From Parafrankia discariae (GTDB lineage: Bacteria; Actinomycetota; Actinomycetes; Frankiales; Frankiaceae): a stretch of 64,000 nucleotides of DNA. Positions within the stretch are counted from its first letter, which is position 1. Each line of letters begins with the position of its first letter. The notes under the pieces are model-generated. The model was given only the letters and a program-made list of their open reading frames with translations. It ran no database searches and was not told where the DNA came from. Location: assembly GCF_000373365.1 (NCBI RefSeq), contig NZ_KB891102.1:327632-391631 (forward strand), read 5' to 3'. The position numbers and the translations under genes are program-made. This document shows positions 1-8,763 of this stretch, piece after piece.

Positions 1-385
1 CCCGAAGGTCGAGCACGATGCGCTGGGCGCTCTTGCGGCCGATGCCCGGCACCTTGGTCAGCGTGGCCAGATCCTCCTCCGCGACGGCCCGACGGATGAC
101 GTCCGGACTGTGCACGCCGAGCACGGCCTGGGCGAGCCGGGGGCCCACCCCGGCCGCGCCCTGCAGGATCTCGAAGACGTCACGCTCGTCGGCGTCGCGG
201 AACCCGTACAGCGTCAGCTCGGTCTCCCGCACGACGAGGGTCGTCGCCAGCCGCGCGCGCTCCCCCACCCGCAGCCGGGCCAGCGTCGACGGCGTGCACC
301 ACACCAGCACCCCGACCCCGCCGACGTCGACGACCACCGAGCCGGGCGAGAGCGCCTCCACCGTGCCGCTGACCGACGCGATCAC
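1..385 (-). CDS. ruvA: Holliday junction branch migration protein RuvA (partial, C-terminus beyond left edge)
   Basis: RuvA binds the four-way DNA junction as a tetramer and loads the RuvB motor during recombinational repair. The 128 visible codons start [12 protein letters not shown], cover the N-terminal OB fold and contain two helix-hairpin-helix motifs ([10 protein letters not shown] near residue 80 and VPGIGRKSA near residue 115). The third domain, which contacts RuvB, lies outside the window. The GTG start at 385 overlaps the ruvC stop (382-384) in a GTGA arrangement, so the two are probably translationally coupled. It is the last visible gene of the pdxS-pdxT-yebC-ruvC-ruvA string. ruvB would be expected just to the left by analogy with other actinobacteria. 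Confidence 0.95.
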   Translation of the reverse strand, partial: MIASVSGTVEALSPGSVVVDVGGVGVLVWCTPSTLARLRVGERARLATTLVVRETELTLYGFRDADERDVFEILQGAAGVGPRLAQAVLGVHSPDVIRRAVAEEDLATLTKVPGIGRKSAQRIVLDLR

Positions 386-945
386 CGCCGGCCACCCGAT
401 CCGCCCGGCAGGCCCGACCCCCCGGGCGCACCCGGGCTCCGCGCGGGGGTCGCGGCCCGCATCCGGGCCAGCGCCGGCCCGCGCCACAGGTGGCACAGCG
501 CCAGGGCGAGCGCGTCGGCGGCGTCCGCCGGGCGCGGGGCCTCCGGAAGATCCAGCAGCTTCGTCACCATGAACCCCACCTGGGCCTTGTCCGCGCGCCC
601 GCTGCCGGTGACGGCGGCCTTGACCTCGCTCGGCGTGTACAGGCCGATCGGCAGCCCACGCCGGGCCGCGGCCACGATGGCCACCGCGCCGGCCTGGGCG
701 GTGCCCATCACCGTGCGCACGTTGGCCTGACTGAAGACCTTCTCGACCGCGACCGCGTCCGGGCGGACCCGGTCCAGCCACTCGTCCACGCCCTCGGAGA
801 CGGCCCGCAGCCGATCGGCCACCTCGTCCGAGGCGGGCGTGCGCACCACGCCGACCTCGACCAGGCTGGCCCGGCGGCCGGGACCGCCGTCGACCACCCC
901 GAGGCCGCAGCGGGTCAGCCCCGGGTCGACTCCGAGTACACGCAC
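382..945 (-). CDS. ruvC: Crossover junction endodeoxyribonuclease RuvC
   Basis: RuvC resolves Holliday junctions as a dimer, cutting strands of like polarity. The 187-residue protein has the RNase H-like fold signature [14 protein letters not shown] and the expected acidic active-site quartet D7, E68, D141 and D144. The last 30 or so residues are a Gly/Pro/Arg-rich tail longer than in the E. coli enzyme. The GTG start at 945 follows a GGGAGG ribosome-binding site at a 5-base spacing. The stop overlaps the ruvA start. A TAGGAT box at 982-987 on the minus strand could be a -10 element in the 115-bp gap after yebC, so ruvC-ruvA may have a promoter of its own. Confidence 0.97.
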   Translation of the reverse strand: MRVLGVDPGLTRCGLGVVDGGPGRRASLVEVGVVRTPASDEVADRLRAVSEGVDEWLDRVRPDAVAVEKVFSQANVRTVMGTAQAGAVAIVAAARRGLPIGLYTPSEVKAAVTGSGRADKAQVGFMVTKLLDLPEAPRPADAADALALALCHLWRGPALARMRAATPARSPGAPGGSGLPGGSGGRR

Positions 946-1060
946 CGAGCCCTCCCGACGACACTGACGAACATCCGTTCGATCCTAGTGGTCGGGGCAA
1001 CACCGACATCCACGACACGCCGAACGGACGGCCGCCCGGCGGTACCCGGACGGCACCGGC

Positions 1061-1816
1061 TCAGCTGGAGACGAGTTCCATCACGTCGTCGGAGATGTCC
1101 GCGTTGAACCAGACGTTCTGGACGTCGTCGAGATCCTCGAGCGCCTCGACCAGCTTGAGGACCTTCCGGGCCGGCTCCGCGTCGAGCGGGACGCTCACCG
1201 TGGGCAGCCAGGAGATGTCCGCCGAGGCGACCGTCAGGTCCGCCTCGGTCGCCGCCACCCGCACGGCGTGCAGGTCGGTGGCCTCGGAGACGACCTCGAA
1301 CGCCTCCCCGACGTCGTTGACCTCCTCCGCCCCGGCGTCGAGCACGGCGAGGAGGATGTCGTCCTCGGTGAGGGTCGGCGTCTTGTCGATCAGGATGACG
1401 CCCTTGCGGTTGAACAGGTACGACACCGAGCCCGGGTCGGCGGGGGTGCCGCCGTTGCGGGTGATCGCGACCCGGACGTCGGAGGCGGCCCGGTTGCGGT
1501 TGTCGGTGAGGCACTCGACGAGCACGGCGACCCCGTTCGGCCCGTAGGCCTCGTAGGTGACCGACTCGTAGTTCACCCCGCCGGCGAGCTCGCCGGAGCC
1601 CCGCTTGATGGCCCGGTCGATGTTGTCGTTCGGCACCGACTGGGACTTCGCCTTGGCGATCGCGTCCGCCAGCGTCGGGTTCCCCGCCGGGTCGCCGCCG
1701 CCCGTCTTCGCCGCCACCTCGACGGTCTTGACCAGCTTGGCGAACAGCTTGCCGCGGCGGGCGTCGACGACCGCCTTCTTGTGCTTGGTGGTCGCCCACT
1801 TGGAGTGACCGCTCAT
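1061..1816 (-). CDS. yebC: YebC/TACO1-family protein (PmpR-like)
   Basis: YebC-family proteins were long annotated as DNA-binding transcriptional regulators. Some members (TACO1 and bacterial YebC) are now linked to translation of difficult sequences such as proline stretches. The 251 residues start with the near-invariant [14 protein letters not shown] and contain the family core ([17 protein letters not shown], then [13 protein letters not shown] near residues 77-89). Length is typical (about 250). The ATG at 1814-1816 overlaps the pdxT stop (ATGA), so it is co-transcribed with pdxST. The pdxST-yebC-ruvCA order is a conserved actinobacterial arrangement. Which of the two proposed roles applies cannot be told from sequence. 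Confidence 0.95.
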   Translation of the reverse strand: MSGHSKWATTKHKKAVVDARRGKLFAKLVKTVEVAAKTGGGDPAGNPTLADAIAKAKSQSVPNDNIDRAIKRGSGELAGGVNYESVTYEAYGPNGVAVLVECLTDNRNRAASDVRVAITRNGGTPADPGSVSYLFNRKGVILIDKTPTLTEDDILLAVLDAGAEEVNDVGEAFEVVSEATDLHAVRVAATEADLTVASADISWLPTVSVPLDAEPARKVLKLVEALEDLDDVQNVWFNADISDDVMELVSS

Positions 1817-2424
1817 GACCTGCCCCTCTTGAGCGCGAGCTCGGATCGGACGATCTCCACGAACAGCCGGTGCACCCGGATGTCCCCCGTCAGTTCAGGA
1901 TGGAACGACGTGGCCAGCAGCGGCCCCTGCCGGATCGCGACCGGCCGGTCGCCGACCCGGGCCAGCACCTCGACGCCGTCCCCCGCCTTTTCTACCCACG
2001 GTGCCCGGATGAAGACGGCGTGCACCGCCGGCCCGTCCACGCCCTCGACCAGCAGGTCGGTCTCGAACGACTCCACCTGCCGACCGAAGGCGTTACGCCG
2101 GACGACCACGTCGAGCCCACCGATGAGCGGCTGGCCCGGGCGGCCGTCGATCACGTCCTGCGCGAGCAGGATCATGCCCGCGCAGGAGCCGAACACCGGC
2201 AGGCCACCGGCCACGGCGGCCCGCAGCGGTTCGAGCAGGTCGAACACGCGCAGCAACCGCCCGATCGTAGTGGACTCACCACCGGGCAGAACCAGGCCGT
2301 CCAGCTCCGCCAGCTCGCCGGCCCGGCGCACCTCGCCGGCGTCGGCCCCGGCCCCGCGCAGGGCGCGGACATGCTCGCGCACATCGCCCTGCAACGCCAG
2401 GACGCCGATCCGCGGGGCGCTCAC
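1813..2424 (-). CDS. pdxT: Pyridoxal 5'-phosphate synthase glutaminase subunit PdxT
   Basis: PdxT hydrolyses glutamine and channels ammonia to PdxS for vitamin B6 synthesis. The 203-residue class I amidotransferase shows the nucleophile C81 in GSCAGM, the partner residues H175 and E177 in SFHPELTGD, and the typical glycine-rich LPGGESTT loop near residue 47. The GTG start overlaps the pdxS stop (GTGA) and its own stop overlaps the yebC start, indicating tight coupling. Length matches the family (about 190-205 residues). Confidence 0.97.
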   Translation of the reverse strand: MSAPRIGVLALQGDVREHVRALRGAGADAGEVRRAGELAELDGLVLPGGESTTIGRLLRVFDLLEPLRAAVAGGLPVFGSCAGMILLAQDVIDGRPGQPLIGGLDVVVRRNAFGRQVESFETDLLVEGVDGPAVHAVFIRAPWVEKAGDGVEVLARVGDRPVAIRQGPLLATSFHPELTGDIRVHRLFVEIVRSELALKRGRS

Positions 2425-3386
2425 CAGCCGCGGTCGGCGAAGCGCGCCTCGGGCCGAAGCTCGCCGACGTTGATGCCGACCATGGCCTCACCGAGGCCGC
2501 GCGACACCTTGGCCAGCACGCCGGGGTCGTTGTACATGGTCGTGGCCTCGACGATCGCCCGGGCGCGCCGCGCCGGGTCGCCGGACTTGAAGATGCCCGA
2601 GCCGACGAACACGCCGTCCGCGCCGAGCTGCATCATCAGCGCCGCGTCCGCCGGGGTGGCGATGCCGCCGGCGGTGAACAGCACGACCGGCAACCGGCCC
2701 AGCCGGGCGACCTCGGTGACCAGCTCCACCGGCGCGCGCAGCTCCTTGGCCGCGGCGTAGAGCTCCTCGGGCGGCAGCGCCGAGAGCCGGGCGATCTCCG
2801 CGCGGATCGTGCGCATGTGCACCACGGCGTTGGAGACCTCGCCGGTGCCGGCCTCACCCTTCGAGCGGATCATCGCGGCGCCCTCGGAGAGCCGCCGCAG
2901 CGCCTCACCCAGGTTCGTGGCCCCGCAGACGAAGGGAACCGTGAAGTTCCACTTGTCGATGTGGTGGTGCGGGTCCGCCGGGGTGAGGACCTCGGACTCG
3001 TCGATGTAGTCCACACCCAGCGACTGGATGATCTGCGCCTCGACGAAGTGCCCGATCCGGGCCTTGGCCATGACCGGGATCGAGACCGCCTCGATGATCC
3101 CGGAGATCATGTCGGGGTCGCTCATCCGCGCCACGCCGCCCTGTGCCCGGATGTCCGCGGGCACCCGCTCCAGCGCCATGACCGCGACGGCGCCCGCCTC
3201 CTCGGCGATGCGGGCCTGCTCGGGGGTGACGACGTCCATGATGACGCCGCCCTTGAGCATCTCCGCCATGCCGCGCTTGACCCGGGCGGTGCCGGCGTGC
3301 CGCTCCGCGCCGTCCGCCGGCGCGACGGGGCCGGATGGCGAAGCGCCCGGGGCGGGGGCGGGGGCGGTCAGGCCGTCGGACATCAT
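2421..3386 (-). CDS. pdxS: Pyridoxal 5'-phosphate synthase lyase subunit PdxS
   Basis: PdxS condenses ribose 5-phosphate, glyceraldehyde 3-phosphate and ammonia from PdxT into pyridoxal phosphate. The 321-residue TIM barrel has the conserved start of the core ([17 protein letters not shown]), active-site D51, the Schiff-base lysines K108 ([10 protein letters not shown]) and K176 (RSKGEAGTG), and the phosphate-binding end [11 protein letters not shown]. An extra N-terminal stretch of about 30 residues rich in Ala/Pro precedes the core. Two adjacent ATGs (3386 and 3383) follow a GAAAGAGA ribosome-binding site; the first has the better spacing. The same frame stays open far upstream but the residues there are low-complexity and not PdxS-like. 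Confidence 0.97.
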   Translation of the reverse strand: MMSDGLTAPAPAPGASPSGPVAPADGAERHAGTARVKRGMAEMLKGGVIMDVVTPEQARIAEEAGAVAVMALERVPADIRAQGGVARMSDPDMISGIIEAVSIPVMAKARIGHFVEAQIIQSLGVDYIDESEVLTPADPHHHIDKWNFTVPFVCGATNLGEALRRLSEGAAMIRSKGEAGTGEVSNAVVHMRTIRAEIARLSALPPEELYAAAKELRAPVELVTEVARLGRLPVVLFTAGGIATPADAALMMQLGADGVFVGSGIFKSGDPARRARAIVEATTMYNDPGVLAKVSRGLGEAMVGINVGELRPEARFADRGW

Positions 3387-3911
3387 GTGTCGTCTCTTTC
3401 GGGTAGTTCGGACAGGTACTTCGGACGGGATCTCCGGACGGGATCCGCGGTGCGGACCCGCCGGTGGAACCCGCCGTCCGGTGGTGCCGACCCGTCCGGT
3501 GGTGGCGGCCCGTCGGTGGCGTCCGCCGCCGGACCGGGTGCCGGCGGCGCACCGGTGGCACCGTGCCGGCGCACCGACGGCGGCGGCCCGGCGCGGGGAG
3601 CCCCGGCCGAGGGCCGGCGGACCGGCGGCCGGCCGACCGGCGCGGACCACGCGGGGACCAGGCTGTTCGGTGGTCGTTCCGGGCCGGACGGACCCGGACG
3701 GACATGGATTCGGCTCCATGGTACGGCCGAGACGCGCATGCCCTACCCCATCTTCGGCATCGTGGAGATCGCCACCGACGGTGGCGATCTCCACAGCGGG
3801 GCCCCGGGCCGGGCGGCGCACCGGGGGCACACCGGGTGTCCGTACCGATTTCCGCCCGGTGACCAGCGCAGTATCCTGCCGTGCCACGACGTGGAACCTT
3901 CCAGGAGAGTC
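3387..3911. other. Divergent intergenic region between pdxS and the LppU-type gene
   Basis: This 525-bp gap separates diverging genes and must contain promoters in both directions. I see no convincing coding frame of its own; the long open frames here are GC artefacts. Its clearest element is the perfect inverted repeat at 3762-3794, listed separately. The half nearer pdxS (3440-3680) is a Gly/Pro-type low-complexity GC stretch. Confidence 0.6.
3762..3794. promoter_or_regulatory. Perfect 15-bp inverted repeat, possible operator or hairpin
   Basis: GTGGAGATCGCCACC (3762-3776) is followed by GAC and then its exact reverse complement (3780-3794). It lies about 375 bp upstream of pdxS and 118 bp upstream of the divergent gene, with no T-run on either side. 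A regulator binding site or an RNA hairpin fits better than a terminator. No PdxR-type regulator gene is in the window. Confidence 0.5.
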
Positions 3912-4991
3912 ATGACAAGTCCCTACGGCGGTGGACCGCCCGGCCCGCGGCCCGGACCTGGGCAGCCCGCTCCTGGACAGCCACCCTGGGGCGGCGGCGC
4001 GCCCGGTGGGTACGGCCCCCCGCCCGGCACCGGGCCGTACCCCGGGCCACCGCCCGGCGGGTCGTACCCCGGGCCACCGCCCGGCGGGTCGTACCCCGGG
4101 GCCCCGCCCGGCGGCCCGTACCCGGGCCGGCCGGCTGGTGGCCCGACGTCCTTCCCCGGCCCGCCGTCGCCGGTCGGGCCGTACGCCGCTCCTGGGCCCG
4201 CGGGACCGCCGGGACCGCCGGGACCGCAGCCGTGGGCGCAGCCGGCGCCCGCCGGCTGGCCCGCGGGGCCGCGGTGCCGGATCTGCGGCGCGGCTCCGGC
4301 CGTGCCGGCGACGATCCGCGGACATCAGGGCTTCATCATCTTCATGCGGTTCCGCTCCGAACACGGACCGTTCTGCCGCACCTGCGGCACCGCGACACTG
4401 CGCACCATGAACGCGCGGACGCTCTGGCAGGGCTGGTGGGGCATCGCCTCGCCGTTCATCACCCCGGTGATCCTGCTGCTGAACTTCACCGAGCACTCGA
4501 AGATCGGCAGGCTGCCCCCGCCGGGGCCCGCCCTCGCCCCGCCGCTGCGGCCCGGGCGCCCGCTGTTCCGCCGGCCCGAGGCCCTCGGCCTGCTGGTCCC
4601 GCTCCTCGTGCTGGCGCTGGTCGTGGCGGCGATCGCGACCCGCGACCCGGACGGGGGCGGGGCCCGCTCCGGCGACTGCGTCCGCCGGGACGGCCAGCGG
4701 ATCTCGATCGTCGACTGCTCGTCACCCCGGGCTCAGTACGTCGTCCTGAGCAGGCTGGACGGCGACTCCGACGCCCGATGCGACCTCTGGGCACGGACCA
4801 CCGCGAGCTACACGCAGACCGGGCCCGGGCCTGACTTCGTCCTGTGCCTCGGGCCGGTGCCCGGCGCGGGAGCGGGGCAGCCCGGCCAGGGTGACCAGCC
4901 CGGCCAGCCCGGCGTGCCGGGCCAGCAGGGGACGACACGCAACGCGAGCGCTCAGGGCTCAGGCTCCGGGCAGCCCGGCCGGGTCGTCTGA
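3912..4991 (+). CDS. LppU/SCO3897-family membrane protein with zinc ribbon and proline-rich N-terminus
   Basis: The 359-residue protein has four visible parts: a Pro/Gly-rich N-terminus (residues 1-125) with a nine-residue tandem motif (PGPPPGGSY, about three copies), a CxxC...CxxC zinc-ribbon-like block (CRIC ... CRTC) with a Trp-rich follow-up (TLWQGWWG), one clear transmembrane helix ([17 protein letters not shown]), and a C-terminal domain with several cysteines and a disordered Gly/Gln tail. This order matches the actinobacterial LppU/SCO3897 family, whose function is unknown. The cysteine-containing part is probably outside the membrane. ATG 3912 follows an AGGAG ribosome-binding site at 3903. 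The end overlaps the convergent LemA-like gene by 33 bp. Confidence 0.8.
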   Translation: MTSPYGGGPPGPRPGPGQPAPGQPPWGGGAPGGYGPPPGTGPYPGPPPGGSYPGPPPGGSYPGAPPGGPYPGRPAGGPTSFPGPPSPVGPYAAPGPAGPPGPPGPQPWAQPAPAGWPAGPRCRICGAAPAVPATIRGHQGFIIFMRFRSEHGPFCRTCGTATLRTMNARTLWQGWWGIASPFITPVILLLNFTEHSKIGRLPPPGPALAPPLRPGRPLFRRPEALGLLVPLLVLALVVAAIATRDPDGGGARSGDCVRRDGQRISIVDCSSPRAQYVVLSRLDGDSDARCDLWARTTASYTQTGPGPDFVLCLGPVPGAGAGQPGQGDQPGQPGVPGQQGTTRNASAQGSGSGQPGRVV

Positions 4992-5519
4992 GCGGGGCGG
5001 GTCCTCCTCCCGGGCGGGCAACGCGTCGTCGATTTCGAAGTAGGCGGGCAACGGCCGGTGCCCCGACAGGTGCAGTACCCGCACCAGGCGCCGGCCGGCC
5101 AGCGAGCGGACGTCGCCGACCGCGTCGTTGTGGAACTGGCGGGCCAGGGCCACCCGGGCCGCCGCCGAGTCGACGGCGGCCACCTCCGCCGGGGCGTGCC
5201 GCCCCACGGCGACCACGGCCGGGGCACGCAACGCCCGGCTCAGCTCGTTCTCCGCGTCCTCCGCGGCGGTGCCCAGCCCGGCGCCGGCGAGCAGGTCGGC
5301 GTGGCCGACCCGGGCTCGCCCGGCCGCGCCGGCGAGCTCGGCGAGGTCGCGGCGGGTGGCGAGCTCGTACGCCGCGTCGGCCCGGGCGACGAGCTGGGTC
5401 ACGAGTCCGGCGCGCGTCGCGTCGACCCGGCCGGCCAGCCGGTCGAGCCGGCTCGCCAGCCAGGTCAGGTAGGTGGCGATCACCACGACGGCCACCACCA
5501 CGACCACCACGCCTGTCAT
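4959..5519 (-). CDS. LemA-like membrane-anchored protein
   Basis: The 186-residue protein starts with a very hydrophobic helix (VVVVVVAVVVIATYLTWLA), then a mainly helical Ala-rich domain. The C-terminal pattern ARQFHNDAVGDVRSL ... PLPAYFEIDDA resembles the end of LemA proteins (A-R-x-F/Y-N-D-A-V, then Y-F-E). LemA proteins are membrane-bound with a cytoplasm-exposed or periplasmic four-helix bundle and no firm biochemical role. The ATG at 5519 was chosen so that the helix begins at residue 2; a frame extension of 12 residues upstream adds only Arg/Pro residues. It lies 64 bp after pimA on the same strand and is probably the last gene of the pgsA-patA-pimA operon. Confidence 0.72.
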   Translation of the reverse strand: MTGVVVVVVAVVVIATYLTWLASRLDRLAGRVDATRAGLVTQLVARADAAYELATRRDLAELAGAAGRARVGHADLLAGAGLGTAAEDAENELSRALRAPAVVAVGRHAPAEVAAVDSAAARVALARQFHNDAVGDVRSLAGRRLVRVLHLSGHRPLPAYFEIDDALPAREEDPPRSDDPAGLPGA

Positions 5520-5583
5520 CTCGCGCAGCGTAGTCAACCGCGGTGGACAGATCACCGCCGGTAGGTGGTCCCGGCCGGCCGGC

Positions 5584-6717
5584 TCAGCTCTCCTCGGGGG
5601 CGGCCACCGACACCGGGCGGTCGCCGGAGATCATCTCGTACACACCGACGATGCGCTGCGCGATCACCCTCCAGTCGTACTGGGCGACGACGGCGCGACC
5701 ACGCTCGGCCAGCCGGGCCCGCTCGGCGGGGTCCTCGAGCAGCTCGGCCAGGTTCGCCGCCAGCTCCGCCGGCTCCCCCACCCCGAACAGCCGCCCGGCC
5801 CGCCCGTTGTCGAGCACCCGCCGGAAGGCGTCGATGTCGCTCGCGACCACCGGCGTCCCCGCCGCCATCGCCTCGAGCAGCACGATCCCGAAGCTCTCCT
5901 GCCCGGTGTTCGGGGCGCAGTACACGCTGCCGGAGGCGAACACCGCGGCCTTGTCGGCCTCCGGGACGAGCCCGACGAGATCGACCCGTCCGAGCAGCGC
6001 GGGGTCGATACGGGCGCGCACCGCCTCGGTGTCGCCGGGGCCGGCGACCAGCAGCCGGACGTCCGGCACCCGCTCGACGAGCAGCGGGAACGCGGCCATC
6101 AGCACGTCCAGGCCCTTGCGCGGCTCGTCGATCCGGCCGAGGAAGGCAACCGTCGGCGCGGTGCCGTAGCCGGGCAGCGGGCGGGCGTCGGCGAAGGCCC
6201 GCACGGCCACCCCGTTCGGGATGAGAATCGCGCCGGTGCCGAGGTGCTCCACCAGCGTGCGCCGCGCCGCCTCGGACACCGCGATCCGCGCCCGCAGCTT
6301 CTCCAGCGACGGCCGCAGCGCGCGGTGCCCCGCGGTGAGGATTCTGGACCTGGGGTTGGCGGTGTGGAAGGTGGCGACCAGCGGGCCGTCGGCGAGCATG
6401 CAGGCCAGCAGGCTGACGCTGGGCGCGGTCGGCTCGTGCGCGTGCAGCACGTCGAAGTCGTGCTCGCGCAGCCACCGGCGCACCCGGGCGGCCGAGACCG
6501 GCCCCATGAGCAGCCGGGCCACCGAGCCGTTGTAGGGCACCGGCACCGCGCGGCCGGCGTCCACGGCGTAGGCCGGCAGCGTGGACTCGTCGTCCACCGG
6601 GGTGATCACCGAGACCTCGTGCCCGGCGTCGAGCAGCGTCTCGGCGAGGTCCCGCACGTGCGCCTGGACGCCCCCGGGCACGTCCCAGGTGTAGGGGCAG
6701 GCGAGTCCGATCCTCAC
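5584..6717 (-). CDS. pimA: Phosphatidylinositol alpha-mannosyltransferase PimA
   Basis: PimA transfers the first mannose from GDP-mannose to phosphatidylinositol on the inner face of the membrane, starting PIM/lipomannan synthesis. The 377-residue GT4 enzyme shows the N-terminal MRIGLACPYTWDVPGGVQ with the GGV phosphate loop, the acceptor-side LHAHEPTAPS motif, and the donor-side E-x7-E region (GQESFGIVLLEAMAAGTPVV). Length matches characterised PimA (about 380). It is 13 bp downstream of patA and follows pgsA, giving the same order as in mycobacteria. This context makes PimA much likelier than a generic glycosyltransferase. Confidence 0.93.
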   Translation of the reverse strand: MRIGLACPYTWDVPGGVQAHVRDLAETLLDAGHEVSVITPVDDESTLPAYAVDAGRAVPVPYNGSVARLLMGPVSAARVRRWLREHDFDVLHAHEPTAPSVSLLACMLADGPLVATFHTANPRSRILTAGHRALRPSLEKLRARIAVSEAARRTLVEHLGTGAILIPNGVAVRAFADARPLPGYGTAPTVAFLGRIDEPRKGLDVLMAAFPLLVERVPDVRLLVAGPGDTEAVRARIDPALLGRVDLVGLVPEADKAAVFASGSVYCAPNTGQESFGIVLLEAMAAGTPVVASDIDAFRRVLDNGRAGRLFGVGEPAELAANLAELLEDPAERARLAERGRAVVAQYDWRVIAQRIVGVYEMISGDRPVSVAAPEES

Positions 6718-6730
6718 CGCCGGCCGCTCC

Positions 6731-7591
6731 TCACGACGGGTCGGGCCAGATCCGCTGGAGCATGTGCCAGTCGGCGGGATGCGCGGCGATGCCGGCGGCG
6801 AACTCGTCCGCGAGCCGCTGGGTCATGGTCGGGATGTCGGTGTGCCCGACCTCGGGGTGGATCCGCGCGCTCCAGCCGTCGTCGTCGAACCAGAGCGTGA
6901 CCGGCAGCAGGATGGCCCCGGTGCGCAGCGCGAGCGCGGCCGGACCCGGCGGCATGGTGGCCGTCGCGCCGAAGAAGGTGACGGCGACCCCGGCGGAGGT
7001 GAGGTCGCGGTCCGCCAGCAGGCACAGGGCGCCGCCGGCCCGCAGCCGCTCGGCCAGCAGGTCCGCCGGCGGCTGCGTGCCGCCGGTCAGCGGGATGACC
7101 TCCATGCCGAGCGCGGTGCGGAACCGGACGAACCGCTCGAAGAGCTCCTCGGGACGCAGCCGCTCGGCCACCGTCGTGAACGGGATGCCGGTGGCCACCA
7201 GCCACGCCCCGGCCTGCTCCCAGTTCCCCATGTGCGGCAGCGCCAGGATGACGCCCCGACCGGTCGCGTGCGCGCGGCGCAGCCGGTCCTCGTCGAGCAC
7301 CCGCATGGCGCCGACCAGCCGGTGGGTCGGCAGGTCCTGGAGGCGGAAGACCTCCATCCAGTACCGCGCGTAGGAGCGCAGCGCGGACCGGGTCAGCGCG
7401 TCGAGGTCGGTGCCCGGCGGCACGACCCGGGCCAGGTTGGCGCGCAGCCGCGCCGTCCCGCGCCCGCCGCGGCGGTGGGCGAGATCCGCGGCGCGGGCGA
7501 AGCACCAGGCGGCGACGCGCTCGGGCAGCAGCCGGACGAGACGCCACCCCAGCACGTAGCCGAGCAGCGTCACCCGCCCCGCGGACGTCAT
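6731..7591 (-). CDS. patA: Phosphatidylinositol mannoside acyltransferase PatA
   Basis: PatA acylates the 2-mannose of PIM1/PIM2. The 286-residue protein belongs to the HtrB/LpxL acyltransferase family, with the catalytic HX4E at H120-E125 (LPHMGNWEQ). The ATG at 7591 was preferred because the 45 codons upstream in the same frame encode only an Arg/Ser-rich stretch that overlaps pgsA. The ribosome-binding site is weak. It sits 25 bp downstream of pgsA and 13 bp upstream of pimA, and the three enzymes act successively in one pathway. Confidence 0.9.
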   Translation of the reverse strand: MTSAGRVTLLGYVLGWRLVRLLPERVAAWCFARAADLAHRRGGRGTARLRANLARVVPPGTDLDALTRSALRSYARYWMEVFRLQDLPTHRLVGAMRVLDEDRLRRAHATGRGVILALPHMGNWEQAGAWLVATGIPFTTVAERLRPEELFERFVRFRTALGMEVIPLTGGTQPPADLLAERLRAGGALCLLADRDLTSAGVAVTFFGATATMPPGPAALALRTGAILLPVTLWFDDDGWSARIHPEVGHTDIPTMTQRLADEFAAGIAAHPADWHMLQRIWPDPS

Positions 7592-7616
7592 CGACGGTCG
7601 GTTCCGGTTCGGGCGG

Positions 7617-8456
7617 TCAGTGGCCGGGAGCGATCCGCGGCACCGCGGGCACCGACGGCTGCTGCGGCTGGTGTGCCGGCGTCGCCGCCGGCGGCGTGTC
7701 GCCCGCGCCGGCCGGGATGGGGGCACCGTCCGGACCGCTGCCCGCGGTCATGACCGAGGCGGACCCGGACGGGTCGCCGCCCGCCGCGCCGGGCTGCCCG
7801 GCCGCCGGGTCGGACGCCGGTGCGCCGGCCGGCGGGGCGAGGGTGGGCCGCCCGGACCGGACGAACTGCCGGTGCACGTGCACCACCCGCTGGCTCACGG
7901 TGAGCAGGGTCGCCCCGACCAGGAACCACAGCGCCACGGGCAACAGGTAGGGCACGCCCAGGCCGTACAGACCGGCGGCCACGAGCAGGATCAGCAGACG
8001 CTCGCCCCGCTCGGCGAACCCGACGTCGCAGCTGAACCCCAGGCCCTCGGCACGGGCCTTCACATACGAGGTCACCGAGCCGGCGACCAGGCAGAGCAGC
8101 GCCGCGCCCGCCAACGGCAGCGAGTCACCGTCGCCCGCGTACCAGATCACCAGCGACCCGAAGATCGCGCCGTCGCCGACCCGGTCGGAGGTCGAGTCCA
8201 GGAACGCGCCCCACTTGGAGGAGATGCCGCGGGCCCGGGCGATCACCCCGTCCATCAGGTCCGAGAAGACGAACAGGGTGATGACGAGCGTTCCGACGAA
8301 GAACACCCCGCGGGTGAAGAAGCCGAGGGCCCCACCGGCCACCCCGATCGTGCCGATCACCGTCACCATGTCGGGTGACACCGACGAGCGCGCGGCCCAC
8401 TCGCTCAACGGATCGAGCACCTTCTGGATCTGGGGTCGCGCCTTGCTTGCGAGCAT
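7617..8456 (-). CDS. pgsA: CDP-alcohol phosphatidyltransferase (phosphatidylinositol phosphate synthase, PgsA1 type)
   Basis: The enzyme joins CDP-diacylglycerol and inositol phosphate to make the phosphatidylinositol precursor used by PimA. The family signature DxxDGxxAR...GxxxDxxxD is complete (D66, D69, G70, A73, R74, G83, D87, D91), followed by four or five hydrophobic helices. The 279-residue length includes a C-terminal tail of about 75 residues rich in Ala/Pro/Gly that other family members lack. ATG 8456 lies behind a GGGACGG site. First gene of the PIM operon. Sequence alone cannot separate PIP synthase from PGP synthase; the neighbours favour PIP synthase. Confidence 0.88.
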   Translation of the reverse strand: MLASKARPQIQKVLDPLSEWAARSSVSPDMVTVIGTIGVAGGALGFFTRGVFFVGTLVITLFVFSDLMDGVIARARGISSKWGAFLDSTSDRVGDGAIFGSLVIWYAGDGDSLPLAGAALLCLVAGSVTSYVKARAEGLGFSCDVGFAERGERLLILLVAAGLYGLGVPYLLPVALWFLVGATLLTVSQRVVHVHRQFVRSGRPTLAPPAGAPASDPAAGQPGAAGGDPSGSASVMTAGSGPDGAPIPAGAGDTPPAATPAHQPQQPSVPAVPRIAPGH

Positions 8457-8763
8457 GTCCGTCCCGTCGTCTCTGGCGTACCGCCCGGGTTGGGCGGTCT
8501 CACAGTACCGCCGTCACGATCCGCTCATATCCGATCACGATCAGAGCCCGGGTTGTGCTACACGTCACAGCAGAGGACTCTTCGGGTACATACCAGTGCC
8601 CGCGGCGGACACCCGACAGACACGGCAAGCAAGGCACGGCAGGCACAGCACGCCCGCGGGGCACGGCCCCTCGGCCGGCCGCGGGCACCGCGAGCCAGGC
8701 GGGTCCGCGCCGGTGGAGTCGCGCCGGCGCACCGACTCCGCCGCACCCTGCAGGGAGGCCGGA
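8457..8763. other. Divergent intergenic region between pgsA and the EF-G-like gene
   Basis: This 307-bp gap carries promoters for both directions. The part at 8505-8600 is less GC-rich (CTCATATCCGATCACGATCA, TTGTGCTACACG) and is the likeliest promoter zone, but no -35/-10 pair stands out. No gene is seen here. Confidence 0.5.

Noticed and set aside
3387-4496. Upstream half of a 691-codon minus-strand open frame that contains pdxS
   Set aside because: Residues there are Arg/Gly/Pro low-complexity, it runs antisense to the LppU-type gene, and pdxS has a good start and ribosome-binding site at 3386.
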